From assembly GCA_947478785.1 (NCBI GenBank), contig CANJXI010000024.1, positions 1-48,005 of the forward strand: a DNA stretch of 48,005 nucleotides. The letters are read 5' to 3'. The stretch's first letter is position 1. Each line of letters opens with the position of its first letter. Of this stretch, positions 1 to 9,043 are shown one piece after another. The notes below the pieces were generated by a model. That model was given only the letters and a program-made list of their open reading frames with translations. It ran no database searches and was not told the origin of the DNA. The DNA is from Caulobacteraceae bacterium (GTDB lineage: Bacteria > Pseudomonadota > Alphaproteobacteria > Caulobacterales > Caulobacteraceae). The position numbers and the translations under genes were made by a program.

Positions 1-63
1 GCGGCCGATGATCAGCGGCGCGATCCGCTCCCACTGACCATCGCTCAGCACCAGCCGATCCAT
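1..63 (-). CDS. IS5-family transposase, N-terminal fragment (runs off window)
   Basis: Reading the minus strand from an ATG at 63 gives 21 codons with no stop before the window edge, beginning MDRLVLSDGQWERIAPLI. This is the usual opening of IS5-group transposases (the short N-terminal segment with the D-x-QW pattern that precedes the DDE catalytic domain). The catalytic domain lies outside the window, so integrity cannot be judged. The gene reads away from the GH3 gene, and its upstream side carries the apparent end of the insertion sequence. Confidence 0.75.
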   Translation of the reverse strand, partial: MDRLVLSDGQWERIAPLIIGR

Positions 64-106
64 CACACCCAAGACTGCCTCCAAAAGACAGTCTTGAATC
101 ACGCTT
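1..106. mobile_element. End of an IS5-type insertion sequence
   Basis: The stretch upstream of the transposase start holds a 7-bp inverted repeat (AAGACTG at 71-77 and CAGTCTT at 89-95), then the sequence AATCACGCTT near 98-107, which looks like the outer end of the element. The exact terminus and target duplication cannot be set because the other end is outside the window. The element stops about 35 bp from the stop codon of the neighbouring GH3 gene, so it appears to have inserted just downstream without breaking that gene. Confidence 0.5.
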
Positions 107-140
107 CGCAGGCGTGGGGAATCCTAAGAGTCCACAGCCC

Positions 141-2540
141 CTAGGGCCTGACCGCGAGCGGGACGCTCGCCGTCTGCTGGACATTGGACCCGACCAGGAC
201 ATCGACGACGCCCGGCTCCACGACATGCTTCATCTGCCGGTCCCAGATCGCCAGTTGCTCGGGGCCGACGTTGAAGCTGACGGTCCTGGTCTCGCCGGCG
301 TTCAGATGGATGCGCTCGAAACCGGCCAGCCGCATGACCGGCTGGGCGACGCTGGAGACCTTGGGGTGGACATACATCTGCACCACCTCGTCACCGGCCC
401 GCTTGCCCGAATTGGTGACATTGACCGAGACCTTCGCGGTTCCGTCGCGGTCGATCTCCGGCTTGTCCAGCGTTGGTTTTCCATAGGTGAAGGTAGTGTA
501 GCTGAGGCCATAGCCGAACGGGTACAGCGGCGCGTTCGAGTTATAGACGTAACCCACACGCGCAATCGGCTCCCGGTAATAGAAGACCGGCAGCTGGCCC
601 ACGTTGCGGGCGATCGTCACGGTCAGGCGGCCGGACGGATTGACGTCGCCGAACAGGACGCCGGCCATGGCGTTGCCGGTCTCCTGGCCCAGGTACCAGC
701 CCTCGATGATCGCCGGGGCGGCCTGCGAAAGCTGTTCGATATAGAGGGGGCGGCCATTCAGCAGGATGGCCACCGTCGGCTTGCCGAGCTTCATGATCTC
801 ACGGACGAGTTCGTTCTGCTGGCCCGGCAGTTCCAGGTTGTCGGAATCGCCGAAGGACGGCTTGTCGCTCAGGCCGGCTCCGAAGCCTTCCCGGGCGACC
901 GTCTCGTTCTCGCCCAGCACCAGCACCACGACATCGGCCGCGCGCGCGGTCTCGACGGCCTGGGCGATGCCTGCCGCGTCCTTCTCGGCGGAAGGCGCGA
1001 CGAACGGGGCCATCTTGTTCGTCGTCGGCGAGGCGTCGGGCTCCGAGATCCGGACGCCCTCGGCGTAGCTGACTTTCACCTTGGGGCCGACACGCTGGCG
1101 GATGCCGTCCAGAACGGTCACGAAATAGGGCGGCATGGCGCTGTAGCCGCCGATCCGGGCCTTGTCGGCGTTGGGCCCGATCACCGCCAGGGTCTTGATG
1201 GCCGAGGGGTCCAGCGGCAGCAGGCCCTTGTCGTTCTTCAGCAGGATGATGGCTTCTTCCGCCACCTTGCGGGCGAGCGGCGCATTGGCCTTGTCCCCCA
1301 CGATCCGCGTGCGCTTGGGATCGGTGTAGGGATGCTCGAAGAGGCCCATGTTGAACTTGGTGGTCAGGACGCGCGACACCGCCTGGTCGATTTCCGCCTC
1401 GCTGACCCGGCCGGCGCGGACGGCGCCGACCAGCGCCGGGAATCCGGCGCGATTTGGCAGCTCCATGTCGAGCCCGGAATTGAACGCCAGGATGCCGGCC
1501 TCCGAGACGTCCTTGGCCACGAAGTGCCGGGTGGCGAGGTCGCCCACGGCCAGGTAGTCGGAGACGGTCAGGCCGGTGAAGCCCCATTCCTTGCGCAGGA
1601 TGTCCTTCATCAGCCAGGGATTGGAATTCGAGGGGATGCCGCCGGTGTTCTCGTTGTACGACGGCATGATCGCGCCGATTTTGCCCTCCTTCACCGCCAT
1701 TTCGAACGGCTTCAGGAAGACTGTGCGCATGGTGCGCTCGGAGAAGTCGTTGGGGCCGCCGTTGGTGCCGTTCTCGGGCTGTCCATGCACGTAGTGCTTG
1801 GCGGTCGCCACGACGTGGTCCTGGTCGAATGCGGGCCCCTTGCCCTGCAGGCCCTGGACCGCGGCCACGCCCATGGCGCCGACCATGTATGGATCCTCCG
1901 AATATTGCTCCTCGACCCGGCCGAAGCGCGGGTCGCGCGCGATGTCGAACACCGGCGCCAGCACCATCGCATTGCCCGCCGCGCGGGCTTCCTTGGCCAC
2001 CACGCCGAACATCTGGCGCAACAGGTCCGGGTCCCAGGTGCTGCCCAGTGCATTGGCCTGCGGGAAGCTCGTGGCGCCGGTCACGACGGCGCCATGAAGC
2101 GCCTCGCCGTGAAAGAACAGCGGGATGCCAAGCCGGGTGTTCTTGACGACCCAGGCCTGGATCGCGTTGCGCATGGCCACGCCCTCCACGACGGTCTCCG
2201 GCTTGCCGCTCAGCGAGATCGGCACGAACGTCCCGATCCCGTTGGATAGGGTCCGCCGCGCGATCGCCTCGTCGACCTTGCCATCCTTGTAGAGGCCGGC
2301 GGCGCTGGCCCCGCCGAACGGAACCGTCCATTCCGACTCCAGCTGCGCGACCTTCTCCTCCAGGGTCATGCGGCCGAGCAGGTCGTGAACGCGATCCTGC
2401 ACCGGGGCCGCGGCGCGCTTGTAGATCGGCATCGCATCGTCGGCGGCCGCGGACGCAGCCGGGATCGCCGCGAGAACCAAGGCGACACCGGCGCCCGCCA
2501 TCAATCGCCGCATCACGTTCCGCCCCTGATGAGCCCGCAT
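141..2540 (-). CDS. Glycoside hydrolase family 3 beta-glucosidase/beta-xylosidase, exported
   Basis: Hydrolyses beta-linked gluco- or xylo-oligosaccharides in the periplasm. A signal peptide is visible (MRRLMAGAGVALVLAAIPAA, cleavage near ASA-AAD). The GH3 N-terminal barrel carries the KHY pattern and the nucleophile motif LTVSDY (Asp of SD), followed by the second GH3 domain and a C-terminal fibronectin-III-like domain (GDEVVQMYVHP...LAGFERIHL). At about 799 residues it has the normal length of BglX-type enzymes. I chose the ATG at 2540 because it has AGGGA at a suitable distance; an in-frame ATG at 2591 has none. It lies downstream of a sugar porter and near xylose genes, which favours xylo-oligosaccharides, but the sequence alone does not settle xylosidase against glucosidase. 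Confidence 0.9.
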   Translation of the reverse strand: MRAHQGRNVMRRLMAGAGVALVLAAIPAASAAADDAMPIYKRAAAPVQDRVHDLLGRMTLEEKVAQLESEWTVPFGGASAAGLYKDGKVDEAIARRTLSNGIGTFVPISLSGKPETVVEGVAMRNAIQAWVVKNTRLGIPLFFHGEALHGAVVTGATSFPQANALGSTWDPDLLRQMFGVVAKEARAAGNAMVLAPVFDIARDPRFGRVEEQYSEDPYMVGAMGVAAVQGLQGKGPAFDQDHVVATAKHYVHGQPENGTNGGPNDFSERTMRTVFLKPFEMAVKEGKIGAIMPSYNENTGGIPSNSNPWLMKDILRKEWGFTGLTVSDYLAVGDLATRHFVAKDVSEAGILAFNSGLDMELPNRAGFPALVGAVRAGRVSEAEIDQAVSRVLTTKFNMGLFEHPYTDPKRTRIVGDKANAPLARKVAEEAIILLKNDKGLLPLDPSAIKTLAVIGPNADKARIGGYSAMPPYFVTVLDGIRQRVGPKVKVSYAEGVRISEPDASPTTNKMAPFVAPSAEKDAAGIAQAVETARAADVVVLVLGENETVAREGFGAGLSDKPSFGDSDNLELPGQQNELVREIMKLGKPTVAILLNGRPLYIEQLSQAAPAIIEGWYLGQETGNAMAGVLFGDVNPSGRLTVTIARNVGQLPVFYYREPIARVGYVYNSNAPLYPFGYGLSYTTFTYGKPTLDKPEIDRDGTAKVSVNVTNSGKRAGDEVVQMYVHPKVSSVAQPVMRLAGFERIHLNAGETRTVSFNVGPEQLAIWDRQMKHVVEPGVVDVLVGSNVQQTASVPLAVRP

Positions 2541-2626
2541 GATCTTCCCTCCATCGTCATTGGTATGGACGTCTGCTTTTCGTAACGACAACCCAGGCCC
2601 CAGCTCGGTTTCGAGCCGGACCGCTT

Positions 2627-4030
2627 TCAGCCCGTCATGTCCTCGAGTTCGACGCCCTTAGTCTCGTTGACCATCCTCCAGACGAAGAGGAAGGAGATCG
2701 CCGCGAACAGGGTGTACCCGCCATAGGTCAGGGCGAGGCCGACGTTCTTGGACAACCACGGAAAGCTCGAGCTCACGGCGAAATTGGCGATCCATTGCGC
2801 CGCGCCCGCCACCGCCAGCGCCGATCCGCGCATCTGGTTGGGGAACATCTCGCCAAGCATCACCCACATGACCGGACCCCAACTCAGGTTGAAGAACACC
2901 ACATAGATGTTGGCCGCGAAGAGCGCCGTGGTGCCCACGCCGGGCGGCAGCACCAGATGCCCGCCGGCGAAGGCCCCTTGCGCGAAACACCAGGCGAGCA
3001 GGCCGAGCGTCGCGGCCATGCCGGCCGAGCCGATCAGCAGCAGGGGCTTGCGGCCGATCCGGTCGATCAGGCTGATCGCCGCCAGGCAGGACACCATCGA
3101 CAGCGCGCCGTTCAGGACGTTGATCTTCAGGGCGTCGGCTTCGCTGAAACCCACCGCCTGCCACAGGACCGCGCCGTAATAGAAGACGACGTTGATGCCG
3201 ACCAATTGCTGGAACACGGCCAGGCCGATGCCGACCCATACGATGGTCCGCCAGCCGCCGCCCGCCTTGCGCAGGTCCGCCAGGCTGGGCGAATGGTCCA
3301 CCGCCAACGAGGCCCTGATTTCCGCGACCTTCGCCACGGCCGCCGGGCCGCCGAACAGCCGGGACAGGACCTGCTCGGCCTCCACATGGCGGCCCCTGGC
3401 CACCAGGAATCGCGGGCTCTCGGGGATCCCCAGGAGCGCCAGCAGGAACAGCACCGCGGGGCCCGCCTGGACCCAGAACATCCAGCGCCAGGCGGGATAC
3501 CCGCCCCACGAGGCGCCGAGCGAAGACCCGGCCATCTGGGCCAGGTAGTAGTTGGCCAGGAACGCGGCGGTCAGGCCGGTGATGATCATCACCTGCTGGG
3601 CGCTGGAGAGCCGGCCCCGCAGCGCGGCGGGCGTGACCTCGCTGATGTAGGCGGGAGAGAGCACGCTGGCCGCGCCGACCGCCGCCCCCGCGAAGAACCG
3701 CGCCAACGCCAGCAACAGGGCCGACGGCGCGGCGCCGGAGAACCCGGCGCTGACAATGAACAGGATGGCCGCCAGCATCATCACCTGGCGGCGGCCAAGG
3801 ATGTCCGCCAGCCGGCCGGCCAGGAACGCGCCCAGCGCGCAGCCCGGCAGCAGCGCGCTGACGGTGAGCCCCAACTGGCCGTCGCTGAGGTGGAAGGCGT
3901 GCCGGAGGCCTTCCTGAGTGCCGTTGATGGCTCCGGAGTCGTAGCCGAACATGAAGCCGCCGATCGTGGCCACCGCGACGATCATCGCGATCAGGCCGAG
4001 ATTCGTCCGCCCTGAGTCTTCGGCAGCCAT
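2627..4030 (-). CDS. Sugar porter family MFS transporter (xylose/glucose:H+ symporter type)
   Basis: A 467-residue inner-membrane symporter with twelve hydrophobic segments. Family signatures of the sugar porter group are visible: LADILGRRQ between helices 2 and 3, IPESPRFLVARGR after helix 6, and LIDRIGRKPLLL in the second half. Its length matches XylE/GlfL-type carriers. The ATG at 4030 has a G-rich ribosome binding site (GGGGGGAA). It precedes the GH3 gene on the same strand with about 85 bp between them, so the two probably form one transcript. A LacI-type operator lies 38-51 bp upstream of the start. D-xylose is the likely substrate given the neighbouring isomerase and kinase; the substrate is an inference. 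Confidence 0.88.
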   Translation of the reverse strand: MAAEDSGRTNLGLIAMIVAVATIGGFMFGYDSGAINGTQEGLRHAFHLSDGQLGLTVSALLPGCALGAFLAGRLADILGRRQVMMLAAILFIVSAGFSGAAPSALLLALARFFAGAAVGAASVLSPAYISEVTPAALRGRLSSAQQVMIITGLTAAFLANYYLAQMAGSSLGASWGGYPAWRWMFWVQAGPAVLFLLALLGIPESPRFLVARGRHVEAEQVLSRLFGGPAAVAKVAEIRASLAVDHSPSLADLRKAGGGWRTIVWVGIGLAVFQQLVGINVVFYYGAVLWQAVGFSEADALKINVLNGALSMVSCLAAISLIDRIGRKPLLLIGSAGMAATLGLLAWCFAQGAFAGGHLVLPPGVGTTALFAANIYVVFFNLSWGPVMWVMLGEMFPNQMRGSALAVAGAAQWIANFAVSSSFPWLSKNVGLALTYGGYTLFAAISFLFVWRMVNETKGVELEDMTG

Positions 4031-4067
4031 GTTTCCCCCCGGGGAAGCTGGCGATTCACGTCGCCAT

Positions 4068-4081
4068 TGTGAGCGCTACCA
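4068..4081. promoter_or_regulatory. Candidate LacI-type (XylR) operator upstream of the transporter
   Basis: The sequence TGTGAGCGCTACCA has the central AGCGCT and TG...CA ends of LacI-family operators. It matches the site in front of xylB (TGATAGCGCTAACA) at 11 of 14 positions. It lies between the divergent-facing 5' end of the transporter gene and the 3' end of the LacI-type regulator gene. Confidence 0.6.
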
Positions 4082-4121
4082 TGCGCGGGGCCTGCGGAAA
4101 GTCAATCCGGCCGCGCGGACC

Positions 4122-5168
4122 TCAGCGTGGGGCCACGGAGTCGCGCTTCACGATCTCGAAGGCGAGCTGGACATGTTCGCCCCCCCGGTCGCCCGACGAG
4201 CGGCCGCCTTCGGTCGCCTGGACCAGGATTTCGATCGCGATCCGCGCCATCTCGGCTACCGGTTGACGCACCGTGGTCAGCCGCGGCCAGATCGTCGTGG
4301 CCATGGCGGTGTCGTCGAAACCGCAAACCGAGAGGTCCTCAGGCACGCTCAGCCCATGCTTGTGGGCCACGGCGACCGTTGCCGCGGCCATGTCGTCGTT
4401 GCTGGCGAATATGGCGGTGGGACGCTCGCCGAGGGCCAGGAGATTTTCGGACGCGGCAAGGCCGGATCTGTAGGTGAAATCCCCCTCCACGACGAGCGAC
4501 TGATCGGGCAGGATATCCGCCGCGGCCAAGGCGCGCTCATAGCCTTTCCGGCGCAAGGCGCTGACCGTCTGGTTGCTGTCGCCTTCGATGAAGCCGATGC
4601 GCCGGTGACCGATCTCCAACAGATATCGCACCAGGGCGAAGGCCGCCGCCTCGTCGTCGATCGTAACCGCGTGGGCCAGGCGGCTGGGATTGCCGGTGGC
4701 GATCTGGACCATGGGCAGGCGCGCCTGGCGGATCACCTCGAGCAGGGGTTCCAAGTCGCAGAGGGGCGGCGGCACGAGGACGGCGTTGATCCGCTGCGAG
4801 ACGAGCCGGGCGGCCAGCAGCGGCAGGGCCTCATTGGGATCGAAATGCTCCAGGATCAACTGCAGGCCCTTAGCCCCGGCCTGTTCCAGGCAGCCCTTCA
4901 ACAGTTCGCTCAGGTAGGCGGCGCTCGGGTTGGCGTAGAGCAAGGCGATGCGGTCCTGCCGGGCGCCCGCAAGACTTCGCGCCGCGACATTGGGGCGATA
5001 GCCGAGATCATCGACCGCCGCCCGGACCCGCGCCCGGGTCTTGTCCAGGACGTTCGGCTCGCCGTTGACGACCCGCGAGACAGTCATCGGCGAAACGCCG
5101 GCGGCCCTGGCCACGTCGGCCACCGTCGGCGCCGCGCCCGACCTGCGACTTGCGCGTTTCTCCACCAC
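4122..5168 (-). CDS. LacI-family transcriptional regulator (XylR-like)
   Basis: A 348-residue regulator. The N-terminal helix-turn-helix and hinge helix read TVADVARAAGVSPMTVSRVV at about residues 15-34, followed by the YRPNVAARSL hinge. The rest is a periplasmic-binding-protein-like sugar sensor domain (ending with the usual TTVRQPVAEMARIA segment). It starts at a GTG at 5168, with a second GTG directly after it. It is flanked by two LacI-type operators, one before the transporter and one before xylB, so it very likely represses the xylose genes on both sides and is relieved by a sugar. The identity of the inducer (xylose) is inferred from the targets. Confidence 0.88.
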   Translation of the reverse strand: MVEKRASRRSGAAPTVADVARAAGVSPMTVSRVVNGEPNVLDKTRARVRAAVDDLGYRPNVAARSLAGARQDRIALLYANPSAAYLSELLKGCLEQAGAKGLQLILEHFDPNEALPLLAARLVSQRINAVLVPPPLCDLEPLLEVIRQARLPMVQIATGNPSRLAHAVTIDDEAAAFALVRYLLEIGHRRIGFIEGDSNQTVSALRRKGYERALAAADILPDQSLVVEGDFTYRSGLAASENLLALGERPTAIFASNDDMAAATVAVAHKHGLSVPEDLSVCGFDDTAMATTIWPRLTTVRQPVAEMARIAIEILVQATEGGRSSGDRGGEHVQLAFEIVKRDSVAPR

Positions 5169-5325
5169 CTATGACCTGTCCCTGTGTCGCTTGCCGGCGC
5201 GTCGATGGAGAGACCGGCGAGCCGGAAGAAATAGTACGCGTTGCCGCGGCGCGGCCAGACCAATCCGGCGGCGTCGCCGGTGAACCGTCTTAAGGCTGCA
5301 CAAGGCGGGCTTGCGTTCAGCGAAG

Positions 5326-5339
5326 TGATAGCGCTAACA
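5326..5339. promoter_or_regulatory. LacI-type (XylR) operator in the regulator/xylB intergenic region
   Basis: TGATAGCGCTAACA is a near-perfect palindrome (one mismatched pair), flanked by a further G/C pair, so 16 bp are symmetric. It lies 31 bp before the xylB start, between the divergent regulator and xylB genes, where it could act on both promoters. A second copy lies at 4068-4081. Confidence 0.72.
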
Positions 5340-5369
5340 CCATCATAAAAGGTTAGGGAGCGGGCGCGC

Positions 5370-6812
5370 ATGTTCCTGGGCATCGACCTGGGCACCTCCG
5401 GTGCGAAGGCGGTCGTCATCTCGCCCGACGGCGCCGTGCTGGCGCAGGCGACCGCGCCGCTTTCCGTGTCCCGCCCCCACGATCTGTGGTCCGAGCAGAA
5501 CCCCGACGACTGGTGGTCGGCCACCGAGGCCGCCGTGTCCGCCATCGATCCCGCAATTCGGGCCGGCGTGCTCGCCATAGGTCTCGCCGGCCAGATGCAC
5601 GGCGCCACGCTGCTTGACGCCAGCGACCGGCCGCTCAGGCCCGCGATCCTGTGGAACGATGGCCGCAGCTTCGCCGAATGCGCCGACCTGGAGGCCGCGG
5701 TCCCGGACCTGCGAGCGATTACCGGCAACATCGCCATGCCAGGCTTTACCGCGCCCAAGCTCCTGTGGGTTCGCACGCATGAGCCCGAAGTGTTCGCGAA
5801 ACTCGCCGCGGTGTTGTTGCCCAAGGACTACGTTCGCCTGCGCATGAGCGGCGACAGGGCGAGCGACCTCTCCGACAGCGCCGGCACACTTTGGCTCGAT
5901 GTGGGCGCCCGTCGCTGGAGCGAGGCGATGCTCGACGCCTGCGGGCTGTCGACGCATCAGATGCCTAGCTTGCACGAAGGCAATGCGGTCACGGGGCGGC
6001 TCTCCGCGAACGTCGCCCGGCAATGGGGCATGACCCAGGTTCCCATCGCGGCCGGGGGCGGCGACAACGCCGCCGGGGCCGCCGGCGTCGGCGTGGTCAA
6101 CGACGGCGACGCCCTGCTGTCATTGGGCACGTCCGGCGTGATCTTCGTCGCGACCGGCAGCCTGAGGGCCAATCCGGCGCGCGCCGTTCACGCCTTCTGT
6201 CACTGCCTGCCCGGCCTGTGGCACCAGATGGCGGTCCATCTCTCGGCCGCGTCCTGCATCGACTGGGCCGCCCGGCTGACCGGCGCGGCCGGGCCAGCGG
6301 AACTTTTCGCCCTGGCCGAAAGCGCCGGCGCCGCCGCGGGCCCCGAGCTCTTTCTTCCGTATCTCTCCGGGGAACGGACGCCGCACAACGACGCCCGCGT
6401 CCGCGGCGCCTTTCTGGCCCTCGACCACGAGACCGACCCCGCCCGGTTAGCTCAGGCGGTGCTTGAGGGGGTCGCCTTCGCGCTCGCCGACGGCCTCGAC
6501 GCGCTGCGCGAGGCCGGGACGCCCGTCACGGGCCTATCGGTGATCGGCGGGGGCTCGCGATCGGCCTATTGGGGTTCGATCATCGCCGCGGCATTGGGCG
6601 CGCCCCTTACCTATCTGAACGGCGGCGAAGTCGGCCCCGCGTTGGGCGCGGCCAAGCTCGCGCAGATGGCGCTGACCGGCGAAGGCGCCGCCACGGTCTG
6701 CAAGCCGCCCCAGGTTTCGAACATCATCCAGCCCGACCCCTCGCTGGCCGAACGGCTGGCCCCCAAGCTCGCCCGCTACCGTGCGGCCTATCCGCATGTC
6801 CGCCAAGTCTAG
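5370..6812 (+). CDS. xylB: Xylulokinase
   Basis: FGGY-family carbohydrate kinase of 480 residues, normal for XylB. It phosphorylates D-xylulose to xylulose 5-phosphate in the cytoplasm. Visible motifs are the N-terminal phosphate loop GIDLGTSGAKAV (residues 4-15), the substrate-side LAGQMHGATLLD, the catalytic-base region GGGDNAAGAAGVG and the C-terminal ATP motif IGGGSRSAYWGSI. GGGAG precedes the ATG. It is followed after 12 bp by xylose isomerase, forming the classical isomerase pathway operon. A LacI-type operator lies directly upstream. Confidence 0.93.
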   Translation: MFLGIDLGTSGAKAVVISPDGAVLAQATAPLSVSRPHDLWSEQNPDDWWSATEAAVSAIDPAIRAGVLAIGLAGQMHGATLLDASDRPLRPAILWNDGRSFAECADLEAAVPDLRAITGNIAMPGFTAPKLLWVRTHEPEVFAKLAAVLLPKDYVRLRMSGDRASDLSDSAGTLWLDVGARRWSEAMLDACGLSTHQMPSLHEGNAVTGRLSANVARQWGMTQVPIAAGGGDNAAGAAGVGVVNDGDALLSLGTSGVIFVATGSLRANPARAVHAFCHCLPGLWHQMAVHLSAASCIDWAARLTGAAGPAELFALAESAGAAAGPELFLPYLSGERTPHNDARVRGAFLALDHETDPARLAQAVLEGVAFALADGLDALREAGTPVTGLSVIGGGSRSAYWGSIIAAALGAPLTYLNGGEVGPALGAAKLAQMALTGEGAATVCKPPQVSNIIQPDPSLAERLAPKLARYRAAYPHVRQV

Positions 6813-6824
6813 GAAATGACCGCC

Positions 6825-8141
6825 ATGTCAGCCGACTACTTCGCCGAATTCGACACCGTCCGCTTCCAAGGACCGAACGCCGCCGGCGACCTCGCCTACC
6901 GCTGGTACGACAAGGACCGGATGGTGCTGGGCAAGCGCATGGAAGACCACCTGCGGTTCGCGGTGTGCTTCTGGCACAGCTTCTGCTGGCCGGGCTCCGA
7001 CGTGTTCGGCGCGGGTACGTTCTCGCGCCCCTGGCACGCCGGCCCCAATGACGCCCAGGCCGCGCGCGCCAAGCGCGAGGCCGGCCTCGCCTTCGTCGAG
7101 AAGCTCGACGTGCCGTTCTATTGCTTCCACGACGTGGACGTGATGGCCGACGCCACCGACGTGGCCTCGTTCCAACGCAACTTCGCCGAGGCCGTGGACC
7201 ACCTCGAAGCGCTGCAGGCCAAACACGGGCGCAGGTTGCTGTGGGGCACCGCCAATCTCTTCGGCCATCCCCGCTACATGGCCGGCGCCTCGACCAATCC
7301 CGACCCGGAGGTCTTCGCCTGGGCGGCGCTGCAGGTGCGTGGCGCACTTGAGGCGACCCATCGGCTGGGCGGCTCAAACTACGTGCTGTGGGGCGGGCGC
7401 GAAGGCTACGACACGATCCTCAATACGGACCTGGGGATCGAACAGGAGAACTTCGGCCGTTTCCTGTCGATGGTCGTCGAGCACAAGCACAAGATCGGCT
7501 TTGGCGGGACGATCCTGATCGAACCCAAGCCGCACGAACCCACCAAGCATCAGTACGACTTCGACACCCAGACCGTTTACGGCTTCCTCAAGCGCTTCGG
7601 CCTGGAGAACGAGGTGAAGGTCAACATCGAGGCCAACCACGCCACGCTGTCCGGCCACACCTTCGAGCACGAGATCGCCATGGCCCGGGCCCTGGGGATC
7701 TTCGGCTCGATCGACGCCAACCGCGGCGACCCCCAGAACGGCTGGGACACCGACCAGTTTCCCAACTCCGTCGAGGAGATGACGCTGGCGATGATCGAGG
7801 TCATCCGAGCCGGCGGATTCACCACCGGCGGCTTCAACTTCGACGCCAAGGTGCGGCGCCAGAGCATCGACGCCGTGGACCTGCTGCACGGTCACATCGG
7901 CGGGATCGACACCCTCGCCCACGCCCTGGTCAGGGCCGAGTCGATCATTAACGACGGGCAACTCGACGCCTTCCGCGCCGCGCGCTACGCGGGCTGGGAC
8001 GGCGAGCTGGGCCGCCGCATCCGCGCGCCGGGCGCGACCCTGGCCCAGGTGGCGGACCTGGCGGTCGAGCGTAACCTGGCGCCCAAGCCCAGGTCGGGGC
8101 GGCAGGAGTGGCTGGAAAACCTTGCCAATCGCTTTGCATGA
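6825..8141 (+). CDS. xylA: Xylose isomerase
   Basis: Interconverts D-xylose and D-xylulose using two divalent metal ions. At about 438 residues it is the longer, E. coli-type (class II) isomerase. Recognisable segments include the FCWHSF-type region (here [10 protein letters not shown]) with the catalytic His, [23 protein letters not shown], the metal-binding [16 protein letters not shown] and [12 protein letters not shown]. The ATG at 6825 has AGGA ten bases upstream; the in-frame ATG at 6816 would have AGGA almost touching it. It overlaps the next gene by ATGA, indicating translational coupling. Its presence shows xylose is handled by isomerase/kinase rather than the oxidative Weimberg route known from Caulobacter crescentus. 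Confidence 0.95.
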   Translation: MSADYFAEFDTVRFQGPNAAGDLAYRWYDKDRMVLGKRMEDHLRFAVCFWHSFCWPGSDVFGAGTFSRPWHAGPNDAQAARAKREAGLAFVEKLDVPFYCFHDVDVMADATDVASFQRNFAEAVDHLEALQAKHGRRLLWGTANLFGHPRYMAGASTNPDPEVFAWAALQVRGALEATHRLGGSNYVLWGGREGYDTILNTDLGIEQENFGRFLSMVVEHKHKIGFGGTILIEPKPHEPTKHQYDFDTQTVYGFLKRFGLENEVKVNIEANHATLSGHTFEHEIAMARALGIFGSIDANRGDPQNGWDTDQFPNSVEEMTLAMIEVIRAGGFTTGGFNFDAKVRRQSIDAVDLLHGHIGGIDTLAHALVRAESIINDGQLDAFRAARYAGWDGELGRRIRAPGATLAQVADLAVERNLAPKPRSGRQEWLENLANRFA

Positions 8142-8998
8142 TCGAGCTCGCGGCCGGTGACTACCGGCTTGTGCTGGACCCCGGGCGGGGCGGCTCGGTC
8201 GCCCGCTTCGACTGGCGCGGCGAGCCGCTGTTCCGTCCGACCTGCGGCCCCTCGATCCTGGACACCGCCTGCTTCCCGCTGGTCCCGTTCTCCAACCGCA
8301 TCGCCGACGGACGCTTTGAGGCGGACGGCAGTGTGGTGCGGATCTCCCCCAACATGCCGGGCAGCGACCATCCGCATCCCCTGCATGGGTTCGGGTGGCT
8401 CGCGCCCTGGGACGTGATCGAGAACGACGGCGCCTCGGCGGTCATGGTGCACCGCTATCCGGGCGGCGAATGGCCCTGGCCCTATCAGGCGACCCAGCGC
8501 GTCTCGCTCTCCGAGGCGGGGTTGAGCATGACGATTGGCGTTCGCAACGACGGGCCTACGCCCATGCCGGCCGGGGTGGGATTCCATCCCTATCTGCCGC
8601 GGAACGCCGTGACCCTCTATCGCGGCGCGCACCGCGGCGAATGGCGAAACAGTCCGGACGGGATACCCGCCGCGCTCGACGAGAGGCCTGAGGCCATCGA
8701 CTGGTGGCAGGGCGCGCCGGTCGGCGCCCGAACCGTGGACACCCTTTACACGGATCGGTCAGGCGGCCTGCGGATCGCCTGGCCCGACAGGGGCATGGCG
8801 CTTGAGATCCAACCTTCGCCCGGCCTGCCCCACACGGTGGTCTACGCGCCAGCAGGCGCCGATTTTGTCTGCATCGAGCCGGTCAGCCACATGACCGACG
8901 CGGTGAACCGTCCCGGCCAGGATACCGGCCTGCGCTGGCTCGGGCCCGGAGAAAACCTGTGCGCCGGGATGGAGCTGACCGGGATTGCAGGTCAATGA
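8138..8998 (+). CDS. Aldose 1-epimerase (galactose mutarotase family)
   Basis: A 286-residue GalM-superfamily protein with no signal peptide, so cytoplasmic. It would interconvert alpha and beta anomers of incoming aldoses. Family landmarks are [10 protein letters not shown] near the start, the catalytic HPLHGFGW and GVGFHPYLP histidines, and the C-terminal CIEPVSH with the catalytic Glu. The ATG at 8138 overlaps the xylA stop. Its position at the end of the xylBA unit suggests it feeds the isomerase with the right xylose anomer, though it could also serve galactose and arabinose. Confidence 0.85.
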   Translation: MIELAAGDYRLVLDPGRGGSVARFDWRGEPLFRPTCGPSILDTACFPLVPFSNRIADGRFEADGSVVRISPNMPGSDHPHPLHGFGWLAPWDVIENDGASAVMVHRYPGGEWPWPYQATQRVSLSEAGLSMTIGVRNDGPTPMPAGVGFHPYLPRNAVTLYRGAHRGEWRNSPDGIPAALDERPEAIDWWQGAPVGARTVDTLYTDRSGGLRIAWPDRGMALEIQPSPGLPHTVVYAPAGADFVCIEPVSHMTDAVNRPGQDTGLRWLGPGENLCAGMELTGIAGQ

Positions 8999-9043
8999 TG
9001 GCCAGGGCTCAGCGCTCCAATTCAATCGGGAGGAAATGAGGAA

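Noticed and set aside
114-2249. 711-codon open frame on the plus strand opposite the GH3 gene
   Set aside because: It is a frame shadow of the GH3 gene: low-complexity, Arg/His/Gly/Asp-rich translation, no motif, no ribosome site. The minus-strand gene has full family motifs.
9005-9018. Third LacI-type site (CTCAGCGCTCC) before the secreted esterase
   Set aside because: Only the AGCGCT core is shared; the TG...CA ends are missing.
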